DNA of 64,000 nt. Source: Yimella lutea (GTDB taxonomy: Bacteria; Actinomycetota; Actinomycetes; Actinomycetales; Dermatophilaceae). The notes under the pieces were generated by a model that had not been told where the DNA came from, did not search any database, and was given only the letters and a program-made list of their open reading frames with translations. Location of the stretch: assembly GCF_006715095.1 (NCBI RefSeq), contig NZ_VFMO01000001.1, positions 1,674,001 through 1,738,000 on the forward strand, given 5' to 3'. Of the stretch, positions 53,650-61,441 are shown piece after piece; position 1 is the first letter of the stretch, and the number at the start of each line of letters is the position of its first letter. The position numbers and the translations under genes are program-made.

Positions 53650-54093
53650 ATGAGTTCGAACGTGCCGGTTCCCGCGACCGAAGCCGCCCGGTCGGAGCAG
53701 TCCTCCGGCCCGCGCCAGTTGACCGTCCTGCTCTACAGCGACGACAGCGCCACCCGCGACGCAGTGCGCGTCGGTGTCGGTCGCCGCCCGGCGCGCGACG
53801 TGGAGATCGTCGCGTGGCGCGAGTGCGCCACAGCCCCGGCCGTGATCGAAGCGGTCGAGAGCGAGACGTACGACCTGCTCATTCTCGACGGTGAAGCCGC
53901 TCCGGTCGGTGGCCTCGGGCTCACCCGCCAGCTGAAGAACGAGATCGTGAACTGCCCGAAGGTGCTGGTGCTGACCGGTCGAGCCGCGGACGGTTGGCTC
54001 GCGTCCTGGTCGCAGGCGGAAGCTGCCGTGCCGCACCCCATCGATCCGCTCGTCCTCGCGAACGCGATCGCCTCCGTCGCTCGACAGGGCTGA
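53650..54093 (+). CDS. Stand-alone response-regulator receiver-like protein
   Basis: 147 residues, no output domain. Receiver-like features: an acidic pair in LLYSDDSATRD, a phospho-acceptor Asp in LLILDGEAAPVGG, and a Thr in VLVLTGRAADGW. The usual Lys-Pro near the end is His-Pro here (PHPIDPLVL), so phosphorylation or signalling may be altered. A related gene sits between the oxidase operon and trpD in many actinobacteria. Partner unknown. Four bases separate it from trpD, so they are likely cotranscribed. Confidence 0.8.
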   Translation: MSSNVPVPATEAARSEQSSGPRQLTVLLYSDDSATRDAVRVGVGRRPARDVEIVAWRECATAPAVIEAVESETYDLLILDGEAAPVGGLGLTRQLKNEIVNCPKVLVLTGRAADGWLASWSQAEAAVPHPIDPLVLANAIASVARQG

Positions 54094-54097
54094 GCCG

Positions 54098-55156
54098 GTG
54101 ACGGCACAGCTGACCTGGCCGACCATCCTCAATTCGCTGCTGGACGGCGACGATCTCTCGCTCGATCAGACGTCCTGGGCGATGAACGAGATCATGTCCG
54201 GCAATGCATCGCCCTCCCAGCTCGCGGGCTTCCTGGTCGCGTTGCGCGCCAAGGGTGAGACCGTCGTCGAACTTCGGGGGTTGGCCGACGTCATGGTGGC
54301 GCACGCGCAGCCGATCAGCGTCGAGGGCGACACCCTCGACATCGTCGGTACCGGTGGCGACCGGGCACACACGGTGAACATCTCGACCATGTCGTCGATC
54401 GTGTGCGCCGGCGCAGGCGCCAGGATCGTCAAGCACGGCAACCGCGCTGCGTCGTCGTCGTCCGGCGCGGCCGACGTCATGGAGGCGCTCGGCGTCCGTC
54501 TCGACCTGACTCCGGCTCAGGTCAAGAAGGTCGCGGACGAGGCCGGGATCACCTTCTGCTTCGCCCAGACCTTCCACCCGAGCATGCGTCACGCCGCGGC
54601 GACCCGAAGGGAAATGGGCGTCACGACCGCGTTCAACGTGCTCGGACCGATGACCAATCCGGCCAACCCGAAGTACCGGGCGGTCGGTGTCGCCGACCCG
54701 CGGGTCGCCCCGCTGGTCGCCGGAGTCTTCGCCGAACGTGAGCAGAACGCCGCAGTGTTCCGCGGCGACGACGGCCTGGACGAACTGACGTTGTCGACGA
54801 CGTCCACGGTGTGGTGGATTCACGACGGTGAGATCAGCGAGCACTCGATCGATCCGGAGAACCACGGCCTGCAGCGGGCACCGCTGGAGGCGCTGCGCGG
54901 GGGCGACGGCATGCACAACGCGCAGGTGGTGCGCGAGGTCATGGACGGCTCGACCGGACCGGTGCGGGACGCCGTGTTGCTGAATGCAGGCATCGCCCTT
55001 GCGGTGGTGGAGTCGGGAAGCGGTGGACGCTTCGGCGCCGATTCCGACCTGGACGGTGCCCTCTCGCGGGGCGTCGCCGCCGCCGAGAGGTCGATCGACA
55101 GCGGCGCGGCCAAAGCCGCCTTGGAGCGTTGGATCAACTCCACGCAGAATGCCTGA
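54098..55156 (+). CDS. trpD: Anthranilate phosphoribosyltransferase
   Basis: 352 residues from GTG 54098. Joins anthranilate to PRPP in tryptophan synthesis. Motifs: the diphosphate-binding GTGGDRAHTVNIST, KHGNRAASSSSGAADVMEALG and the anthranilate-site TFHPSMRHAAATRREMG, followed by GPMTNPANP. Other trp genes are not in the window; in actinobacteria a trpD copy beside the oxidase genes is common. Confidence 0.96.
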   Translation: MTAQLTWPTILNSLLDGDDLSLDQTSWAMNEIMSGNASPSQLAGFLVALRAKGETVVELRGLADVMVAHAQPISVEGDTLDIVGTGGDRAHTVNISTMSSIVCAGAGARIVKHGNRAASSSSGAADVMEALGVRLDLTPAQVKKVADEAGITFCFAQTFHPSMRHAAATRREMGVTTAFNVLGPMTNPANPKYRAVGVADPRVAPLVAGVFAEREQNAAVFRGDDGLDELTLSTTSTVWWIHDGEISEHSIDPENHGLQRAPLEALRGGDGMHNAQVVREVMDGSTGPVRDAVLLNAGIALAVVESGSGGRFGADSDLDGALSRGVAAAERSIDSGAAKAALERWINSTQNA

Positions 55157-55190
55157 CCCCAGGCGTCACCAGACGTCGGTGCTGCGGCTA

Positions 55191-55472
55191 CTACTCGTCG
55201 AGGCCGAGTGCGAAGGCAGCTCCGAGGTCGTCCGAGGAATACGTGCGGAACGCGATGTGGGTGCGTGAGTCGAGTACACCCTCGACCTTGTTGAGGCGAT
55301 CGGCGATCACGTCGGCGAAGTCCTCGTGGCGTGCGACCTTCGCGACCGCGACGAGGTCGACATCGCCGGTGACCGAGTAGACCTCTGCGATGCCCTTGAT
55401 CTCGGAGATCTCCTGGGCGACCTCGGGGATGCGGTGGACGTCGGCGGTGATGAGAACGATGGCTGAGATCAC
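55191..55472 (-). CDS. Lrp/AsnC ligand-binding (RAM) domain protein
   Basis: 93 residues, only the effector-binding half of an Lrp regulator: SAIVLITADVHRIPEVAQEI, VYSVTGDVDLVAVAKV and DRLNKVEGVLDSRTHIAF. There is no HTH, so it cannot bind DNA alone; such proteins bind amino acids and may act with full-length Lrp proteins. ATG overlaps the upstream gene's stop by four bases. Confidence 0.9.
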   Translation of the reverse strand: MISAIVLITADVHRIPEVAQEISEIKGIAEVYSVTGDVDLVAVAKVARHEDFADVIADRLNKVEGVLDSRTHIAFRTYSSDDLGAAFALGLDE

Positions 55473-57208
55473 CCGGCCACTCTATCGCCGGCGTCGGCGC
55501 GGGTGCCCTGCGCCAAGGACATCTGCTGCTCCAATCGGGTTCTGGTGCCGGCGGCCCCGTTGATCGGGCACACCCACACTCCGTCGGTGTGCACGATCCG
55601 AACTCCCGGCTGCTCGAGCCAGTGCAGCACCTTCTCGGTTTCTTCCGTGAGCGCGGCCGGAGCCGGTGCCACCGGCGCGGCGACCACCTCGGCTGTTTCG
55701 CGCAGTGCTGCGATGTAGGGCATCGGATCTGCGCCGCGTGGGCTGAGGGTGGTGCCGGCGAATCGGCCGTAGCGCACGCAGACCACCTCCCATCCTCCGA
55801 CCGCACCGGGGCGTGCTGCGACGACCTCTGGGGTGCGGGCGAGCGGATCGAGTCGCTGGGCGCGTGCCGCGCCCCGGACGAACGAAAGCATCCGGTCGCG
55901 CACGTCAGCCGCATCCTCGTACCGGCTCTGATCGCTGAGGCGTTCCATCCGTTCGGTGAGTACATCGACGACCGGGCGTGCGTCGGTGGTCAGCAGCCGT
56001 TCGGCGTCGGCGGCGATGTCGGCGTACTCGTCGGTGGACTGCTCGCCGATGCACGGCGCCCCGCACTTGCCGAGATCGAAGAGCGCGCAAGCGGTGGACC
56101 CGCCCCGAGCCGACAACCGTTTGGTGCACTGCCGCAGCGGGATGACGTCGTGGACCGCGGTGACGGCCTGTTCGGCGGCGGTCCTGGAGTTGAACGGGCC
56201 GACGTAAGAGCGGGCATCGGCGCGGACCGTGGAGACGACGGACAGCCGCGGGAAGGGTTCCTGGGTCAGCTTCACCCACACCGCCCGCTCCGGATAGCGC
56301 GAACGGCGGTTGAACCGCGGCTTGTGCTGCGCGATCAGCCGAAGCTCACGCACCTGCGCCTCGAGCGCGGTCTGACACACGACGGGAGTGACCGACTCGG
56401 CCAGACCGACCATCTCGCGCATCCGTCGGCGCTTCTCGCTCTCGGTGAAGTAACTGCGTACGCGCTTCTTGATGTCGACGGAGGTGCCGACGTACAGGGC
56501 CTGACCGTTCGCGTCCTTGAACACATAGACACCCGGAGCGGACGGCAGATCGTCGGCGATCACCCGCTTGCGCCGTTGCTGCGGGCTGACCCGTTTGCTG
56601 TAGGTCTGGAGTTCTTCGAGCGTGTGAACGCCGAGATTGCCGACTCGTCCGGTCAGCGCATGCAGGACGTCGACGGTTGCCCGCGCGTCGTGCAGCGCTC
56701 GGTGATCGGGAGTGGTCGCGGCGCCGAACAGATGGGCGAGCGTGCCGAGTTTGCGATTGGGCGCCTCGTCGGAGGTGACGAGTTGGCGAGCCAGGTGCGC
56801 GGTGTCGACCACGGCCGGCCGCGGCCACACCGCGCCGGTGTCACGACAGGCGGCCTTGAGGAATCCGACGTCGTACGGCGCATTGTGGGCGACGACCACG
56901 CAGTCACCGAGGAAGTCCAGAAAGGGGCCGAGCACGGCGTCGATACGGGGCGCGCCGGCGACCATCGCATTGCTGATGCCGGTCAGTACGGACACGAACG
57001 CCGGGATCGGCTCGCCCGGGCGCACCAGCGTCTGGAACTCACCCAGCACGATGCCGCCGCGCACCTTCACCGCACCGATCTCGGTGATGTTCCTGCCGGC
57101 GGGTGCGCCGCCGGTTGTCTCCAGGTCGAGCACGACGAAGGTGACATCGGACAGTGGTGTGCCGAGATCGTCGAGTGTCGCCTGGACTGCGACCGGTCTG
57201 GTGGACAT
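55469..57208 (-). CDS. DEDDh exonuclease fused to a UvrC-like GIY-YIG nuclease
   Basis: 579 residues from ATG 57208. Residues about 20-190 are a DnaQ-type 3'-5' exonuclease: FVVLDLETTGG, VVAHNAPYDVGFL and DHRALHDARATVDVL. Residues about 225-310 are a GIY-YIG nuclease (APGVYVFKDANGQALYVGTS). A Cys region (CALFDLGKCGAPC) and a UvrBC-like helical hairpin (ERLSDQSRYEDAADVRDRM) follow. The RNase H-type 5' nuclease domain of true UvrC is absent, so it resembles Cho plus an exonuclease. A role in DNA repair is inferred. TAGCGT lies seven bases before the start. Confidence 0.92.
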   Translation of the reverse strand: MSTRPVAVQATLDDLGTPLSDVTFVVLDLETTGGAPAGRNITEIGAVKVRGGIVLGEFQTLVRPGEPIPAFVSVLTGISNAMVAGAPRIDAVLGPFLDFLGDCVVVAHNAPYDVGFLKAACRDTGAVWPRPAVVDTAHLARQLVTSDEAPNRKLGTLAHLFGAATTPDHRALHDARATVDVLHALTGRVGNLGVHTLEELQTYSKRVSPQQRRKRVIADDLPSAPGVYVFKDANGQALYVGTSVDIKKRVRSYFTESEKRRRMREMVGLAESVTPVVCQTALEAQVRELRLIAQHKPRFNRRSRYPERAVWVKLTQEPFPRLSVVSTVRADARSYVGPFNSRTAAEQAVTAVHDVIPLRQCTKRLSARGGSTACALFDLGKCGAPCIGEQSTDEYADIAADAERLLTTDARPVVDVLTERMERLSDQSRYEDAADVRDRMLSFVRGAARAQRLDPLARTPEVVAARPGAVGGWEVVCVRYGRFAGTTLSPRGADPMPYIAALRETAEVVAAPVAPAPAALTEETEKVLHWLEQPGVRIVHTDGVWVCPINGAAGTRTRLEQQMSLAQGTRADAGDRVAG

Positions 57209-57215
57209 GTTCCGA

Positions 57216-57221
57216 ACGCTA
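57216..57221 (-). promoter_or_regulatory. -10 element of the exonuclease/GIY-YIG gene
   Basis: TAGCGT on the minus strand, seven bases before ATG 57208. Confidence 0.5.
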
Positions 57222-57419
57222 GGTGCCGCCACCGACAACGACCCGTAGGACGCGCGGCGCAGCCGGTGGACAGCGTCGGGAGGGCCGTGCTCGAGGCGTG
57301 TCCGCGGCTCGTCCGAGGTCGGGCCCGAGCAGGTTGTCGGTGCTCACCCTTAGCGTCTTCGGCGTAGTGGAAACCGAGTCGGAGACCAAGCGATCCGACC
57401 GAACCCGAAGGAGGACCAC

Positions 57420-57656
57420 ATGCACGACGAACTGCACATCGACTGCCGTACCTGCCCGGTCCGAGACCGGATGTGTGGCGACTGCATGGTCACCCATCTG
57501 TACGCACTCGCCCCACCCGCCCCGCGACAGCCCGCACTCGACCGTGGCGAGCGAGCAGCGCTCGACATGTTCGTCTCACTCGGACTCGTCGACGTCGCGG
57601 ACCTCGCGAGCGTCGAGGTGGAGGTGGACGAGAGGGGCCTGCGTTCGGTCGGCTGA
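57420..57656 (+). CDS. Small CxxC-x6-CxxC protein, unknown function
   Basis: 78 residues. Strong ribosome site (gaaggagg) before ATG 57420. Cys9, Cys12, Cys19 and Cys22 (CRTCPVRDRMCGDC) form a compact metal-binding motif, probably zinc. A short linker is followed by an acidic, helical C-terminal half (GERAALDMFVSLGLVDVADL). I do not know its family. It is divergent from the exonuclease/GIY-YIG gene, with about 210 bases between starts. Confidence 0.75.
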   Translation: MHDELHIDCRTCPVRDRMCGDCMVTHLYALAPPAPRQPALDRGERAALDMFVSLGLVDVADLASVEVEVDERGLRSVG

Positions 57657-57697
57657 CCTGGTGCTCGACCCATCTCGCCATCGGCGACGATGTGTCC

Positions 57698-58534
57698 ATG
57701 GCTGAAGTCCACCGTCGCGGTGCCCTCACGGGGTTCGCCGGTCTGGTCGGTGTCGCCGTGCTGACGTCATGCGGTCGATCTGTCGAATCCGAGTCGTTCG
57801 AGACGTCGGCGACCTCCGCCCGTTCGACCAACCGCGCCCGCACCGTGCTCGACGCCCAAGGGGTGCCGACGCAACTGCGAGCAGCAGTCAGCCGCGACGT
57901 CGAGAAGGCGGCAAGCATCGTCACGTCCTTGTGGGGTGATCAATCGCCCTGGCCGTCGGCAGGCGCGCACGTCCGCGCCTTCGCAGACCACGACGCGTTC
58001 GTTGCTGCCGGTGGGGACCGCAACGCACGATCCGTCACTGCGACCACCACCGAGGACGGCACCGTCCTCATCTCGCCATCCCTCCTCGAATCGCCCTCAG
58101 CAGCAAGGGTTTTCGTCCTTTCTCACGAGTTCACTCATGTCCGGCTCGGGGTTCGCTCCGCAGCTGCTCGATGGGTTGCCGAGGGCGCGGCCGAGCTCAC
58201 GGCCTGGCACGCATCCGGTCTGTCGTTCGCGCAGTACGCACCGACCTTCGTGCGTCGTGTTCGAGCGGGTGACCGGCCGCACGGGCCACCGTCGGACGCC
58301 CAGCTGGACTCGGACGCCGCCGACGTCCAGCGCGCCTACCAGCACGCCTGCGCCTACAGCGACTTCCTGCTCACGCGCACCGATCCGGTGGGCTACCGCC
58401 GTTTCGTCGTTTCCGCGGTCGCCGGAGGGCGACCCGTCGACGACCTGTTCGACGCCACCTTCGCCGCCACCCAGCGAGCGCTCAGTGCATCGTTCGCCGA
58501 GCATCTGGCGAAACTTGCATCCGGCCGTCGGTAG
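57698..58534 (+). CDS. Lipoprotein with gluzincin-type metalloprotease motif
   Basis: 278 residues from ATG 57698. Twin-arginine-like n-region (VHRRGALTGFAG) and lipobox LTSC with Cys25. After a Ser/Thr-rich linker comes a domain with HEFTH (His143, Glu144, His147) and a downstream Glu162 in WVAEGAAEL. This spacing fits gluzincins (peptidase MA-like). Expected to be anchored outside the membrane and to cleave proteins; substrate unknown. Its stop codon overlaps the -10 hexamer of the next gene. Confidence 0.82.
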   Translation: MAEVHRRGALTGFAGLVGVAVLTSCGRSVESESFETSATSARSTNRARTVLDAQGVPTQLRAAVSRDVEKAASIVTSLWGDQSPWPSAGAHVRAFADHDAFVAAGGDRNARSVTATTTEDGTVLISPSLLESPSAARVFVLSHEFTHVRLGVRSAAARWVAEGAAELTAWHASGLSFAQYAPTFVRRVRAGDRPHGPPSDAQLDSDAADVQRAYQHACAYSDFLLTRTDPVGYRRFVVSAVAGGRPVDDLFDATFAATQRALSASFAEHLAKLASGRR

Positions 58535-58537
58535 GGT
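58532..58537 (+). promoter_or_regulatory. -10 element of the SRPBCC-glucokinase operon
   Basis: TAGGGT, six bases before ATG 58544. Its first three bases are the stop codon of the upstream gene. Confidence 0.5.
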
Positions 58538-58543
58538 GGCCGC

Positions 58544-58987
58544 ATGGCCGACAGCACCCAGTCCACGATCGACATCGCCGCCGACGCGGCGACCGTTCTC
58601 GACACCATCGCCGACTTCGACGCCTACCCCGAGTGGGCGACCCAGGTGAAGAGCGCGAAGGTGCTCTCCGAGGACGAACTCGGGTGGCCGGAACAGGTCG
58701 AGTTCACCCTCGACGCTGCACCGATCCGCGACACCTACGTGCTGGAGTACGACTGGGACGTCACGCAGGACGGCACCGGATCGGTCAGCTGGCACCTGGT
58801 GCGGTCCGACCTGCTCAAAGGTCTCGACGGCACCTACAGCATCACCGGGTCGGGCGACACGACGTCCGTCACCTACAAGCTGGCGGTCGCCTTGAAGATG
58901 CCGCTCATCGGTGCGCTGCGCAACAAGGCCGAGCGCACGATCATCGACACGGCCCTCGCCGGCTTGAAGAAGCGCGCCGAGGGGTGA
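58544..58987 (+). CDS. SRPBCC family protein, first gene of a six-gene operon
   Basis: 147 residues. START-like fold: TQSTIDIAADAATVLDTIADFDAYPEW at the N-terminus and KMPLIGALRNKAERTIIDTALAGLKKRAEG as the final helix. Members of this subgroup bind lipids or polyketide-like ligands; some help membrane lipid transport. The stop overlaps the next gene's GTG. Unrelated in sequence to the SRPBCC gene at 13.6-14.0 kb beyond the fold. Confidence 0.9.
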   Translation: MADSTQSTIDIAADAATVLDTIADFDAYPEWATQVKSAKVLSEDELGWPEQVEFTLDAAPIRDTYVLEYDWDVTQDGTGSVSWHLVRSDLLKGLDGTYSITGSGDTTSVTYKLAVALKMPLIGALRNKAERTIIDTALAGLKKRAEG

Positions 58988-59985
58988 GCCCGAGGCTGCT
59001 GCTGGTCGGCGGCCCCGGAGGCTCCGGTTCATCGACCTGGGCCGCTGCGCTCGCCGACGACTGGGCCGCGCGCGGGCTCAGCGTCGGTGTGGTTTCACTC
59101 GACCCGAGATTCGGTGCCCACACGCTGACGACACACCGCGACGCCGTGGAGGTCCGACCGGAGGTGGACCTTCCGGAGATCTTGTCGTCGGCGGCCCGGT
59201 CCTGGGGGCTCGATCCGTTCGTGGTGGACCAGGCGCTGGCGCTGCTGTCTGCCACGGACGGCCCGGCGCTGTGGCAGCTGCCGCGCCTGCTCGAGCGCTT
59301 CGACCGGGTGGTGGTGGACGCCGGGGCGCAGCTGTCCGGACTCGTCCTGCAGGCTCACCGGCTGCCATGGCTGCTGTCCGAGGCGGGCCCCCTGCACAGC
59401 GGCTGGTTGCGCGCCACGCGTCCGGTGATCGCTCTGGCGATGGGTTCATCGGCCATCGACAAAGCAGGCGCGAGTCGACTGGCGGCGGTGGCGGAAGACG
59501 CGGTTCGGTTGTCCGAACTGGTGATGTCCCGGGCGACGGCGTCCGTTCTGTGTGCGAGCAACGGGAGCCCGACTGCGAATGTGCGGCACCACGCCTGCGC
59601 CCTCGCTCTTGCCCAGTGCCGTCTGGGGGCGGTCGTGACCGAGGGGGACGACGTCGTGCTGTGCGATGGCCCTCCGGTAATCCCGATGTGGTCCGACCTG
59701 CCCCGGAACTGGGCCGAGAAGCTGGCAGACCCGCCCCGGGAATCGAGCGTCCGGGGGGACGCGCGAGATGGTGCTGTCACCTGGGAGCTGCCCTTGCCGT
59801 TCGTCGATCCGGCAGAGGTCGAACTCGAACAGTCAGGTACCCGGTTGGTCGTTGCGGTGCAGGAGTCGCGCCGCACCTTCGTGCTTCCCTCACTGCTTGC
59901 GCGCCATGTCGCGACAGGCGCCACGGTTCGGCAAGGCATCCTTGGGGTGACATTCGAACCGACGCAGCCCGAGGGAACTTCGTGA
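58984..59985 (+). CDS. ArsA/MinD-like P-loop protein with degenerate Walker A
   Basis: 333 residues from GTG 58984. The P-loop position (residues 9-18) is GGPGGSGSST: neither the signature lysine nor the second lysine of GKGGVGKT is present. The rest looks like a MinD/ArsA fold: VGVVSLDPRFGAH, VDLPEILSSAARSWG and FDRVVVDAGAQLSG (Walker B-like). A C-terminal domain (about 270-333) is separate. ATP hydrolysis is doubtful. Related ATPases occur between an SRPBCC gene and glucokinase in Streptomyces (from memory). Overlaps both neighbours by four bases. Confidence 0.78.
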   Translation: MSPRLLLVGGPGGSGSSTWAAALADDWAARGLSVGVVSLDPRFGAHTLTTHRDAVEVRPEVDLPEILSSAARSWGLDPFVVDQALALLSATDGPALWQLPRLLERFDRVVVDAGAQLSGLVLQAHRLPWLLSEAGPLHSGWLRATRPVIALAMGSSAIDKAGASRLAAVAEDAVRLSELVMSRATASVLCASNGSPTANVRHHACALALAQCRLGAVVTEGDDVVLCDGPPVIPMWSDLPRNWAEKLADPPRESSVRGDARDGAVTWELPLPFVDPAEVELEQSGTRLVVAVQESRRTFVLPSLLARHVATGATVRQGILGVTFEPTQPEGTS

Positions 59986-60476
59986 ACCAGCAGTCCGAAC
60001 CACGTGCGTCCGAGACCGGCTCGGTCGCCGACGAGGCGATCAAGCTGATGGAATCGCTCGGCGCGTGGGCCGACACACAGGCACAGGCACAGGCGTCGGC
60101 TCAGTCGTCCGGTGCTCCCGCTCCGGACGCGCAGGAAGCACCAAGGCAGGAGTCAGCCGAGAAGTCGACCACGGGTGGCTGTGACTGCAGTTCGACACAC
60201 GCACCCAAGGTCTGTGCGGTATGTCCGGTCTGCCGCATCGGTTCGTTCGTCGAGAGCCTCGGCCCGGACGCGATGGAGCGCATCGCCGATGTCATCGGGA
60301 TGCTCGCCGGGAGCCTGCAGGAAGCGGCACGGCAACGTCGCGGCACGCCGGAGCAAAAGTCGGCCGCCGAGGCCCAGCAGCCACCGCGGACGCACAAGGT
60401 TCCGGTCACGACAGACGCCGGCACAGATCCGGACGCCGCGCGTCCCCGAACCGGCGGCGGTGACTCGGCAGAATGA
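59982..60476 (+). CDS. DUF5304-like small Cys-motif protein upstream of glucokinase
   Basis: 164 residues from GTG 59982, gaggga just upstream. N-terminal helix (VADEAIKLMESLGAWADT), a central Cys cluster (CDCSSTHAPKVCAVCPVC), a second helix (DAMERIADVIGMLAGSLQEA), and a Pro/Ala-rich tail. The Cys cluster may bind a metal. It resembles a short protein found next to glkA in Streptomyces (from memory, DUF5304). Function unknown. Overlaps both neighbours by four bases. Confidence 0.7.
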   Translation: MNQQSEPRASETGSVADEAIKLMESLGAWADTQAQAQASAQSSGAPAPDAQEAPRQESAEKSTTGGCDCSSTHAPKVCAVCPVCRIGSFVESLGPDAMERIADVIGMLAGSLQEAARQRRGTPEQKSAAEAQQPPRTHKVPVTTDAGTDPDAARPRTGGGDSAE

Positions 60477-61441
60477 CCAGCGTGAATTCGACGCGAGCGA
60501 CCATCGGTATCGACATCGGCGGCACGAAGATCGCCGGGGGACTCATCGCCCCCGACGGCACGATCCTCAAGCGCGACCGCCGCGATTCCCCGGCGGAGAA
60601 CGTGGACGAGATCGCAGCGACAGTCGCCGACGTCATCAGCGATCTCGCCGAGGGCGAGGACGTGGAGCGGGCCGGCGTGGCGTGTGCGGGATACATCGAC
60701 AAGTCCGGGACCACGGTCCTGTTCTCACCCAACCTCGCTTGGCGCGACGAGCCGCTCAAGGAACGACTGGAGAAGTCGGTCGACGTCGAAGTGACGATCG
60801 AGAACGACGCGAACGCCGCTGCCTACGGCGAGTTCATCCACGGAGCCGGCCACGACGTCGACGACATGGTGATGATCACGATCGGTACCGGAGTCGGTGG
60901 TGGCGTGATCATCGACGGTGAGCTCTTCCGGGGCTCCTACGGCATCGCCGCCGAGATCGGTCACATGCGCGTGGTGCCCGACGGTATTCGCTGCGGGTGC
61001 GGCAACCGCGGATGCCTGGAGAGCTACGGCAGCGGTCGCGCCCTCGTGCGTGAAGCCCGCGCACTGGTCGCCGGTGGCTCGCCGTACACCGGCGGCCTCG
61101 CCGACAAGTGCGGGGGGGACGCCAGACAACTCGAGGGCAAACACGTCACCGAGGCGGCACAAGCAGGGGATCCGGCCGCCATCGAGCTGCTGGCCGACAT
61201 CGGCCGATGGATCGGTGAAGGCGCCGCCTCGTTGACCTCGGTGCTCGACCCGGCTCGGTTTGTCATCGGTGGCGGTGTGGCCGATGCCGGCGACCTGCTT
61301 CTCGGACCCATCCGTCAGGCATTCGGCCGCCAGTTGACCGGCCGCGGTCACCGGCCGACCGCCACCTTCGAGATCGCCCAGCTCGGCAATGACGCCGGCA
61401 TGGTCGGCGCAGCGGCCCTGGTGCGGCCGGCGAAGGCGTGA
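60473..61441 (+). CDS. glkA: ROK family glucokinase
   Basis: 322 residues. ATP-binding GIDIGGTKIAGGLI, catalytic Asp in ENDANAAAYGEF, GTGVGGGVIIDG, and the zinc-binding CGCGNRGCLESYGSG. These match actinobacterial glucokinases such as Streptomyces GlkA and Corynebacterium Glk; some of them can use polyphosphate. It makes glucose 6-phosphate and may take part in glucose repression. Four-base overlap with both neighbours. Confidence 0.93.
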   Translation: MTSVNSTRATIGIDIGGTKIAGGLIAPDGTILKRDRRDSPAENVDEIAATVADVISDLAEGEDVERAGVACAGYIDKSGTTVLFSPNLAWRDEPLKERLEKSVDVEVTIENDANAAAYGEFIHGAGHDVDDMVMITIGTGVGGGVIIDGELFRGSYGIAAEIGHMRVVPDGIRCGCGNRGCLESYGSGRALVREARALVAGGSPYTGGLADKCGGDARQLEGKHVTEAAQAGDPAAIELLADIGRWIGEGAASLTSVLDPARFVIGGGVADAGDLLLGPIRQAFGRQLTGRGHRPTATFEIAQLGNDAGMVGAAALVRPAKA

